DNA of 64,000 nucleotides from positions 558,001 through 622,000 of the forward strand of contig NZ_OZ008337.1 of the NCBI RefSeq assembly GCF_963931955.1. The letters are read 5' to 3'. This document shows, one piece after another, positions 57,054 to 64,000 of the stretch. A program made the translations under genes and the position numbers. Numbering within the stretch: position 1 is the stretch's first letter; every line of letters starts with the position of its first letter. Below the pieces are notes generated by a model. That model ran no database searches, was not told the DNA's origin, and saw only the letters and a program-made list of their open reading frames with translations. This stretch comes from Wolbachia endosymbiont (group A) of Longitarsus flavicornis. GTDB lineage: Bacteria > Pseudomonadota > Alphaproteobacteria > Rickettsiales > Anaplasmataceae.

Positions 57054-57935
57054 TTACTCAACAAAACAAGACTTAAAATTTTGTGCAATGCTATTGATTA
57101 TAGCTAGATATGCATCTTTTCCAGGCTCTATGTCTGATCCAATAGGATCAAGAACTACCATTTTTGCGTCATTAGAAAGGGCGTTAGGCTTTATGCTATC
57201 TTCCTGTGAATGAGCAAATATACATTTAACGTTTTCTTCCTTCATTATCTTTTTTAGCTTCATTAAACTCTTCATACCTATGTAAGAATCCTCTTCTATA
57301 GAAAGAATAGCGCTTGGATGATTTAGACCGAAATATTTTTCAAAATATTGATAAGCATCATGAGTAACGATGTATTTTTGATTTTTAAAATCATTCAGTT
57401 CTTTCATGATTTCTTTTACTTCTTGGTCTATTTTTTTTATAGCTTTTGTTGCATTAGAACTGTATCGATGGGAATTTCCTTTATCTATGTCAGACAATGT
57501 TGCACTTATAGAAAGTATCATGCTCTTTGCATTTTCGGGACTCAGCCACATGTGTAAATCTTTTTCATCTTGAATGTGAGTGATTTTTCTAGAAAATGAA
57601 TGTGGCCGAGTAGGAAGTAGGTTGATTGCCTTTGACAATTGCACTAGTTCTTTATTATTTTTGGCGAAAGTTTGAACAAACGTCTCTAAGTTATCGTCAA
57701 CATAAAATATAACGTCACTTGATTCTAAATTACTCGCATCAGATGGCTTTAATATATAATTATGCGCAGATGTTGCATAGCCAAGCAATTCCGGTTCTAA
57801 AATCCCTTCTGTAACAGAAGCTACAAGTGAGTGGATAGGTTTGATTGTAGCTACAACTTTTAAATTGGATGAAAAGGCGATATTATAGTATAGTGTAAAT
57901 GAAAGTAATAGAAACAAAGTCAGTAAATGTCTCAT
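57054..57935 (-). CDS. znuA: Zinc ABC transporter substrate-binding protein ZnuA
   Basis: Periplasmic protein that catches zinc for the ZnuABC importer. 293 aa: signal peptide (MRHLLTLFLLLSFTLYYNIAFS), metal-site patterns KPIHSLVASVTEG, SAHNYILKPSDASNLESSDV, HDAYQYFEKYFGLNHP and CIFAHSQEDSIKPNAL. The charged loop (HSFSRKITHIQDEKDLHMWLSPEN) replaces the longer His-rich loop of other ZnuA. Its start codon lies inside the 5' end of divergent znuC, so the two genes overlap head to head. Confidence 0.9.
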   Translation of the reverse strand: MRHLLTLFLLLSFTLYYNIAFSSNLKVVATIKPIHSLVASVTEGILEPELLGYATSAHNYILKPSDASNLESSDVIFYVDDNLETFVQTFAKNNKELVQLSKAINLLPTRPHSFSRKITHIQDEKDLHMWLSPENAKSMILSISATLSDIDKGNSHRYSSNATKAIKKIDQEVKEIMKELNDFKNQKYIVTHDAYQYFEKYFGLNHPSAILSIEEDSYIGMKSLMKLKKIMKEENVKCIFAHSQEDSIKPNALSNDAKMVVLDPIGSDIEPGKDAYLAIINSIAQNFKSCFVE

Positions 57936-58667
57936 ATAAACGTTGAGAAGAAGTTAAATTTTGTCAATAAATTAAATAATGTCAATAATCATGTTCTAAA
58001 AATAGAAAATCTTGCTCTCACATATGATGGTAAAAGAATCCTTGACAATATCAATATGTTCATGGAAAGAGGAGACGTAATTACAATACTTGGTCCAAAT
58101 GGTGGAGGTAAAACCTCTTTAGTGAAAGCAATTGCTGGCATAAATAAAAGCTGTACCGGTAATATCGTATTTGCTGACAACATAAAAATTGGCTATATGC
58201 CGCAAAATTTTAGTATTAGTAATTTGATGCCAATAACAGTTGAATATTTCCTTTTAAATAGCTCCTTGAAAAGACTAAAGAAAAATCAATCCATTATTAC
58301 AGAAACGATAGAGTTGGTTGGTATCGGTAACATTTTGAAGAATCAAGTGTTAGAAATTTCTGCAGGGCAAACACAATTATTGCTACTTGCACGTTGTTTA
58401 ATTGCAGAGCCTGACTTGATCATTCTAGATGAGCCAGTTAGTGCAATGGATATTAACGCACGGGCTAAGTTCTATGATATTATAAGCAAAATAGCAAAAA
58501 ACCGATTAGTGTCGATTCTTATGACTTCTCATGATCTTAACTCTGCTCTACCATCCTCAGATTACATAATTTGTATAAATAATACTGTCTACTGCCAAGG
58601 CAAGCCTGATGAGATTATGAAAAATAGAACCCTAAATGAAATATTTAGCAGTTACGCAGCGAAATGA
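57927..58667 (+). CDS. znuC: Zinc ABC transporter ATP-binding protein ZnuC
   Basis: ATPase of the zinc importer, 246 aa. Walker A GPNGGGKT (56-63), Q-loop MPQNFSISNLMPITVEYFLL, signature ISAGQTQLLLLARCL and Walker B LIILDEPVSAMD. The only ATG upstream of the conserved core is 57927, giving about 22 extra N-terminal residues and overlapping znuA by nine bases head to head; no ribosome site is obvious. ubiB begins inside its stop (ATGA). The permease ZnuB is not in the window. Confidence 0.9.
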   Translation: MSHINVEKKLNFVNKLNNVNNHVLKIENLALTYDGKRILDNINMFMERGDVITILGPNGGGKTSLVKAIAGINKSCTGNIVFADNIKIGYMPQNFSISNLMPITVEYFLLNSSLKRLKKNQSIITETIELVGIGNILKNQVLEISAGQTQLLLLARCLIAEPDLIILDEPVSAMDINARAKFYDIISKIAKNRLVSILMTSHDLNSALPSSDYIICINNTVYCQGKPDEIMKNRTLNEIFSSYAAK

Positions 58668-60094
58668 TTCAAAATATTTTGCGTCTTCTGCACATAACTA
58701 CAGTGCTGACGCGTTACAATATATTACCTTATTTACTTCCACCATCAAAGAAATCAATAAATAAGATACAAGGCCATAAACTAAAGCGTGCTCTTGAAAA
58801 ATTAGGTCCGGTGTTCATTAAGTTTGGGCAGTCTATCTCATCACGTACTGATGTTTTAAATGAGGATATAACAAATAACTTGTTATTGATATGTGATAGA
58901 TTGCCATCATTTTCACATAAAATAGCAGTTAAAACTATAGAAAGTGAGTTTAATTGTAAATTGAGCGACATTTTTTCAAGCTTTTCTGAAAAGCCAATTG
59001 CAGCAGCATCGATTTCTCAGGTGCATAGAGCGGTTACAACTGAGGGTAAAGAAGTTGCTGTGAAGGTTTTAAGGCCAAATATTGAGAAAACATTCTCAAG
59101 GGATATAAAGATGCTTTCTTGGCTTGCGGAAATTGCAGAAAAATTTAGCGAACAATCAAAAAGGCTGAAGCCGATTGAATTAGTCAAAACTTTTGCTGAA
59201 ATTTGCCGATTAGAGTTAGATCTACGTTTTGAAGCTGCTCACTCTTCGGAACTAAAGGAAAACACAAAAAATGACAGAGGTTTTTACGTACCTGAAGTAG
59301 ATTGGAATAGAACTTCGAAAAAGGTTTTAACATTAGAATGGATAGAAGCAACGCCAATATACGAAGTTGAAAAACTGAATAATCATAAGCAAATAGCTAT
59401 CAATCTTATAGAATCGTTTTGTAATCAGGTATACAGGGATTGTTTTTTTCATGCTGATATGCATCCTGGAAATCTAATGGTTGATAGTAATAACAATATT
59501 ATTGCTCTGGATTGTGGAATCATGGGTAGAATAGATCGTGAAACATGCTATTACGTTATAGAGATACTCAAAGGCTTTTTAAATCGGGATTATGATCACG
59601 TTGCAAAAATGCACTTTAAAGCTGGTTACGTTTCATCACAGCATAGAAATTTTGTCACAGCTTGCAGGGCAATAGGTGAACCCATTATTGGGCAGCCTAT
59701 ACAGAAGATTTCATTTGCTAGTTTACTTGCTCAGCTATTAAAAATAACTGGTGATTTTGATATGAAAGTTCAAACACAATTGTTATTGCTGCAGAAAACT
59801 ATGATTTTACTGGAAGGGACATGTAGAAAGATCTACCCAGAAATCAATATGTGGAAAGTAGTTGAAGCGTGGATAAGCAGTCAACATGAAAGTAAAATAG
59901 GGTATAGGGAAAAAATTAGAAGTTCTTATCCTGTAAAAACAATCCAAGGGATATTTAGCCTTATAGAAAAATTAAACCTAATAGCTGATAAAAAATTAGA
60001 AAACATCCAAATTAAAAATAAATCAAATGGAAAAGTCTATTTTTTACTGTGGTTTGTAATTATAATTCTAATCGTTAAACTTTTAATTTCTTAA
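58664..60094 (+). CDS. ubiB: Ubiquinone biosynthesis regulatory kinase-like protein UbiB (ABC1/ADCK)
   Basis: Atypical kinase-fold protein needed for ubiquinone synthesis, 476 aa. KxGQ motif FIKFGQSISSRTD, alanine-rich loop PIAAASISQVHRA, catalytic-loop-like HADMHPGNLMVDSNNN and LDCGIMGR. One C-terminal hydrophobic helix (VYFLLWFVIIILIVKLLIS) fits the membrane anchor. The ATG overlaps the znuC stop by four bases, so it is cotranscribed with znuC; no functional link is implied. Confidence 0.92.
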   Translation: MIQNILRLLHITTVLTRYNILPYLLPPSKKSINKIQGHKLKRALEKLGPVFIKFGQSISSRTDVLNEDITNNLLLICDRLPSFSHKIAVKTIESEFNCKLSDIFSSFSEKPIAAASISQVHRAVTTEGKEVAVKVLRPNIEKTFSRDIKMLSWLAEIAEKFSEQSKRLKPIELVKTFAEICRLELDLRFEAAHSSELKENTKNDRGFYVPEVDWNRTSKKVLTLEWIEATPIYEVEKLNNHKQIAINLIESFCNQVYRDCFFHADMHPGNLMVDSNNNIIALDCGIMGRIDRETCYYVIEILKGFLNRDYDHVAKMHFKAGYVSSQHRNFVTACRAIGEPIIGQPIQKISFASLLAQLLKITGDFDMKVQTQLLLLQKTMILLEGTCRKIYPEINMWKVVEAWISSQHESKIGYREKIRSSYPVKTIQGIFSLIEKLNLIADKKLENIQIKNKSNGKVYFLLWFVIIILIVKLLIS

Positions 60095-60200
60095 ACTATG
60101 GGAAAAAACTGCGTCAAGCCCAATTTTTATTCAACTTAATTTTTGTATCTATTCAGGGGCATCGCAAATATTGAAGCAAAAATTCCAGTGCTCCCTTTCT

Positions 60201-60328
60201 TGTTATCCCAGTGCTTGACACTGGGATCCAGATTGAGCACTAAGTTGGTAAACACGAAAGCGCTTTACAACGTTTTTGATGGAACTGTGCGAAAGGACTG
60301 GATTCCAGCGTCACGCGCTGGAATGACA
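60201..60328. repeat. Composite palindromic repeat, first type
   Basis: TGTTATCCCAGTGCTTGACA CTGGGATCCAG, a spacer containing TTTACAACGTTTTTGATGGAA, then CTGGATTCCAGCGTCACGCG CTGGAATGACA. Spacer recognisably related to 50618-50754 and 56857-56986. Confidence 0.8.
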
Positions 60329-60391
60329 CCTTCCGTATAAATATTAAAAAATTTACCAAACGAAAAAAAGGCAAAAGAAACCCTAGTCATT

Positions 60392-61285
60392 AGACTTCTT
60401 TCAAAATTCATGTATGGAGCTCAAAATTGTGAATTGCAGCAATCAAATTAAACCTTAAACCAAAACGTTTTCGTCGGTTTCTATACCTGTCCGAGATGAT
60501 TTTAAACCTTTTCAATAAGCCAATTACGTTTTCAACAATTGCCCTTTGGCTCATAAGTGCCCTGTTCTCTTTTTTTTGTTCTTTGCTTAACGGATTCTTT
60601 TTCATTTTCCTGTGCGGTAATACAACATTTTTGTGTATCTTCTGCATTCCCCTGTAGCCGGCATCAGCTAAGATTTTGGTGTCCGGTAATATTGCTACCT
60701 TTGATTCTCTAAACATCCGAAAATCGTGTTTTCTACCATTCGAGAAAGATGTGCATATGACTTTTTTACTCTTCTTCTCTGTTACTATTTGTGTTTTTAT
60801 AGTATGCCTTTTTTTCTTTCCAGAGTAGAAGGGCTTTTGCTTTTTTTTGGTCTCTCTACTGGCGTTTCAGTTCCGTCTATTACTAAAACTTCATATTCTA
60901 CATCACTCTTTAATAGCTCTTTTTTTCCTGGTAATGCAAAATCTGGATGTTTTATTAATATGTCTTCTACCTATCTTATTATTTTAAAACTGTTACTTTC
61001 ACTCATGCCATAGCTTTGCCCAATATGAAAATATGTACGATATTCTCTTATATATTCCAGTGCCATAAGTAGCCTGTCTTCTATGCAAAGTTTACTTTTT
61101 CTTCCACTTCTAGCTTTTTTTCTTTTATCCTCCACTTCTAGAATTTCTACCATTCGCTCAAATGTTGCTTTTTTTACCCCTGTTAAACGTCGAAACTTTT
61201 CTCCTTCTAACTTTTCTATTTCCTTATATTTCATGCTTTCAAATACTTCATCTTACACTCCCTCTAACAATTTTGAAAGAAGTCT
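60392..61285 (-). mobile_element. ISWpi1-type IS5-family element, copy 5
   Basis: 894 bp; matching target duplication ATT on both sides. Inserted in the dispersed repeat. Confidence 0.95.
60408..61234 (-). pseudogene. IS5-family transposase, broken (copy 5)
   Basis: Same TAG and -1 frameshift layout as the other four copies. Confidence 0.88.
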
Positions 61286-61812
61286 ATTGTCTATTTTTAG
61301 TATTGGCGTTTTTTAAGTCTTAAACACTGCAATTTAGCTGCTTTTAAATGCAACTCCCCTTAGTTTAAATGTTTAAGAAATTTACTAAGCAGAAAAAAAG
61401 GCAAAAGAAACCCCATGTTAGCTAGTTGTCACTCTCTAATCCTGCAAATTGGCGTACTATACTGTCTTGAACGACTTATAAGCGCGTTTCAGCTTGTGTA
61501 GGTAAAAACCTAGAAATGTTGTGAAGACATAAGGTGCACATAGTGCAAAAAATTAAACATGAGACGCCAGATACGTGAGTTTTTTTGTCATTTAATCTGT
61601 ACAGAGAAGATAAATAAATAACTTCAGTTTCATGATAAGGAGGCTGGCGGAGTTTGTCAAGGAATTTTTGTGGCTGCGCTGGAATGACAGATTGCAATAC
61701 CTTACCTAGGTGCACAAAAAAATTTTAACGCTTAACACATTTTTCATAGTACACACCATATAATTGATAAATAAAATAATGAATAGATTTATATAATTTT
61801 TAGAGGCTACTA

Positions 61813-64000
61813 ATGGTCAACGATAAGATTACTTTGAATTTTGAGATAGAAAAAGGTGAACCTATAGATCGATACTACTTTTCTGCACGTATAAAGCTTA
61901 CAGATGGAAGCAAAAATTTTTTGCGTGAGAAGCTTGGCAGTACAATTCAACTCGATAATCTAGATGATCACTTCAATCTTAACCATGAGAATTTTTATAT
62001 CTACTACAATAAATATAGTGAGTACAATGGTAGAAGCGAACTATACGTTAGGGATGATAACGGTAGATCTTTAACTTCCAATCTTCCACTTAATCACTAT
62101 GGATTCTCAATGGAACTATCATCTGATGGGGCGTCAATCGTAGATTATGGTTTTTATCCTTTAGCTGTAATTTATAATCCAAATCACTATGATAAAGCAA
62201 AGGAAAAAGTATTTGATGATCATGGTAAATTGTCACCAATTGCATCAAATATGTTAGATAATTTTCTAAACAATAAAAACAACTTAACCACACAAGATGT
62301 ATTACAAAATGTATTCTCACAACTGCAGAAGGAAGCTGATGAAGAAGCAGAAAGATTGGCAAGAGAAAGAGAAGAAGAAAGACAAAGGGAGGAAGAGTTA
62401 AATGAAAAGAACGAGGAATTAAAAGAACTTATAGAAAAGGATGAGATTAAGATATTTAAAGTGGTAAAAGGTAATGATATAGGTAGCGGGCGTTCAGCAG
62501 TAGTTTTACAGTTCACTGCAGAAGGTAAGGGAACAAATGAAGTTATCCTTGATTCAAATAAATACTATATAGCAGAATACGAAGACAATGAATATTTACA
62601 TTGCGTTAGTTCTGGTTATGATATGCTAGTTGATCATGAAAACTTGTTTTTTGTGCTCAATAAAAGCTCCTACTCTGGCTTTGAAAGTGGGTTTTATTCA
62701 GCAGATAGCACTGATCCCCATAATTATGCTAAATATTCAAAGGAACCATATTTGAGTGGTGACCAGCTATCTGAAAAATTATCTAATGAATTGGAGGAAG
62801 ATAGCAATCAGATAGGTACTGAATTTACAATTGATGATGAGCAAGTAGATGAAGAAGTTGTGGTAGAGAGTGAAATTAAATCTAGGAGGAAAAAAGTGGC
62901 TGAAGAGAATGATAATAGTACGGAAGAAAGTGATAACTCAGTAAATACTCAAGCAAGAAAAGAAGACCAGACCATGAAACCTCAGGTGTCGCAAGAACTC
63001 ATGCAGAACTTATTTCCAAATACAGAGAATGTAACAATAAATAATAACCTGACTATAGAAGTGAAGTATGGTGAAGGTATGGAAAAAGGTTATACATATG
63101 ACTACATGAAGGATGCTTTAAAAGAAGTTTACGAGGATTGGTGTGATAACTTCTATACACAAAAAAGCAATAATGGGGGGCCTGCAAAAATACAGCTTTA
63201 TATTTTTAAAAATGATGATGACTATGAAAAATATATTGAGGAATTATCAGGTGAGAAGTTTTGGCGTGGTGGAACGGTAAGGGAACACGAGCCTGATGGC
63301 ACTATAGCAAAAACCTTCATATTAGGAGGGTCCCTCCCGTGTTCGAAGTCTTTATACCTGATGGAGCAAATGAGCGATGCGTTTCTTGAATATGCTACTG
63401 GCAATCTGGATGCTGTACCTCAGGCTTTGCGTAGTGGTATGGGTGGTTTTATGTGGAACTATGGTTTTGCAAAACAGGGTAAAAACGATATGTATTACAT
63501 GAAAGATGCACTTAATGAGATGCGAAAGCTAGGTTGTACCACTCCCTATGATATAATTAATGTGAGCAAAAGCCTTTATGCACCAGGTTGTCTTGTACGA
63601 TTTTTGCAGGATAAGTATCCATCCCTGATTAATGATCTGATACGCAACAATAGTAAATATGCTATTAAAGCAGAGCTGGAAAAGAGGTTAAAAAATCCAG
63701 AAATTGAAAGAGAATTCAAAAAATGGATATTAGAGCAAAGTGGTGAAAAAATCATAGAGGATCTTGTGCCTAATAATGATAGCATGTTACTGGAAAACTA
63801 TAAAATTAAAGTGGATATAAAATATGATGGAAAAAATTTGAGTAATGAAAAATTAGAAAGTATAAAAAGCACTATACAAAACTCTATAGAAGATTACGAC
63901 TCAACATTTAATGTTAATGCACCTTGGTATGACAGAAACCTTAGTGTTTTTATATTTAACACAGAAGAGGATTATCAAGACTACTTAAAAGCATCAAAAG
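61813..64000 (+). CDS. Large protein with tandem collagenase (M9)-like modules, degenerate zinc site (3' end outside window)
   Basis: Open from ATG 61813 (AGAGG upstream) to the window end, 729 codons. No signal peptide. Residues 1-170: beta-rich part, not recognised. About 171-215: charged coiled coil (EADEEAERLAREREEERQ). About 216-410: second unknown domain and an acidic linker. About 412-650: module with IEVKYGEGMEKGY, KIQLYIFKNDDDYEKYIEEL, a later SLYLMEQMSDAFLEYATG, then CLVRFLQDKYPSLINDLIRN, the order seen in the catalytic half of bacterial collagenases. The HExxH expected before EYATG-like HYLxG is replaced by MEQMSD (517-522). A second module begins near 663 (IKVDIKYDGKNLS...SVFIFNTEEDYQDYL). 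Family placement is by pattern memory. Confidence 0.6.
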   Translation, partial: MVNDKITLNFEIEKGEPIDRYYFSARIKLTDGSKNFLREKLGSTIQLDNLDDHFNLNHENFYIYYNKYSEYNGRSELYVRDDNGRSLTSNLPLNHYGFSMELSSDGASIVDYGFYPLAVIYNPNHYDKAKEKVFDDHGKLSPIASNMLDNFLNNKNNLTTQDVLQNVFSQLQKEADEEAERLAREREEERQREEELNEKNEELKELIEKDEIKIFKVVKGNDIGSGRSAVVLQFTAEGKGTNEVILDSNKYYIAEYEDNEYLHCVSSGYDMLVDHENLFFVLNKSSYSGFESGFYSADSTDPHNYAKYSKEPYLSGDQLSEKLSNELEEDSNQIGTEFTIDDEQVDEEVVVESEIKSRRKKVAEENDNSTEESDNSVNTQARKEDQTMKPQVSQELMQNLFPNTENVTINNNLTIEVKYGEGMEKGYTYDYMKDALKEVYEDWCDNFYTQKSNNGGPAKIQLYIFKNDDDYEKYIEELSGEKFWRGGTVREHEPDGTIAKTFILGGSLPCSKSLYLMEQMSDAFLEYATGNLDAVPQALRSGMGGFMWNYGFAKQGKNDMYYMKDALNEMRKLGCTTPYDIINVSKSLYAPGCLVRFLQDKYPSLINDLIRNNSKYAIKAELEKRLKNPEIEREFKKWILEQSGEKIIEDLVPNNDSMLLENYKIKVDIKYDGKNLSNEKLESIKSTIQNSIEDYDSTFNVNAPWYDRNLSVFIFNTEEDYQDYLKASK

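Larger units (their letters stand above)
60345..61670 (+). repeat. Dispersed repeat, copy 3, split by ISWpi1 copy 5
   Basis: Left part AAATTTACCAAACGAAAAAAAGGCAAAAGAAACCC up to 60391, right part from 61286: TATTGGCGTTTTTTAAG, TTTAGCTGCTTTTAAATGCA, a second GGCAAAAGAAACCCC and the block ending in CATGATAAGGAGGCTGGCGG AGTTTGTCAAG. Both parts follow in order in copy 2. Apart from the element and the repeat no gene is seen to 61812; the stretch after 61690 is AT-rich and could hold the promoter of the next gene. Confidence 0.78.

Overview
The window comes from a Wolbachia-type endosymbiont (Rickettsiales, Anaplasmataceae). This is inferred from the AT-rich single-copy housekeeping genes with alphaproteobacterial arrangements (tim44-like/dnaQ//secB, hflK-hflC-htrA, hslV-hslU, ihf-merR), a Wsp/P44-type surface protein, an ankyrin protein, ISWpi1-type IS5 elements, and protein-coding palindromic repeats of the kind described in Wolbachia. 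No strain is assigned.

Layout. 1-5540: ribD (cut by the window start), dgt, an IscA-type Fe-S carrier with an acidic insert, lolD, a 54-codon VirB7-like lipoprotein, an alpha/beta hydrolase and a NifS-type cysteine desulfurase. 5541-7153: a dispersed repeat, ISWpi1 copy 1 and the tail of a lost membrane-protein gene. 7209-11660: ihf, merR-like, a LytM-fold lipoprotein, leuS and an outer-membrane barrel. 11661-15020: decayed DNA, an IS66-like remnant and an IS4-family element split by ISWpi1 copy 2. 15156-23712: sco, dnaQ, tim44-like, secB, acnA, putA. 23713-38337: palindromes, ISWpi1 copy 3, hslU/hslV, gshA, two membrane proteins, hemH, ndk, rnc, pyrD, tRNA-Cys, class I aldolase, clpA and an ankyrin-membrane protein. 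38338-41078: a solitary phage-type serine recombinase between inverted repeats, then repeat copy 2. 41079-46171: dapE, a glycerol-1-phosphate-dehydrogenase-like gene with an in-frame palindrome, a MITE-like IS4 derivative, ISWpi1 copy 4 and a 3'-truncated candidate effector. 46604-55204: hflK, hflC, htrA, dnaK, rne/rng, rpmG and an orphan HTH gene. 55222-56669: an uninterrupted IS4-family element with 10-bp target duplications. 57054-60094: divergent znuA and znuC-ubiB. 60095-61812: repeat copy 3 split by ISWpi1 copy 5. 61813-end: a large protein with tandem collagenase-like modules that runs off the window.

The core genes cover Fe-S and haem supply (nifS-like, IscA-like, hemH), protein quality control (hslUV, clpA, dnaK, hflKC, htrA, secB), proline and TCA carbon entry (putA, acnA), RNA processing (rnc, rne) and zinc uptake (znuA, znuC). 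The accessory DNA is dominated by five ISWpi1 copies of identical length (894 bp) with the same broken transposase, two IS4-family copies with one shared frameshift, at least two palindromic repeat families (two members lie in frame inside genes) and a roughly 470-490-bp non-coding repeat. The least explained item is the collagenase-like protein at the right edge: its zinc-site region looks degenerate and it shows no export signal.
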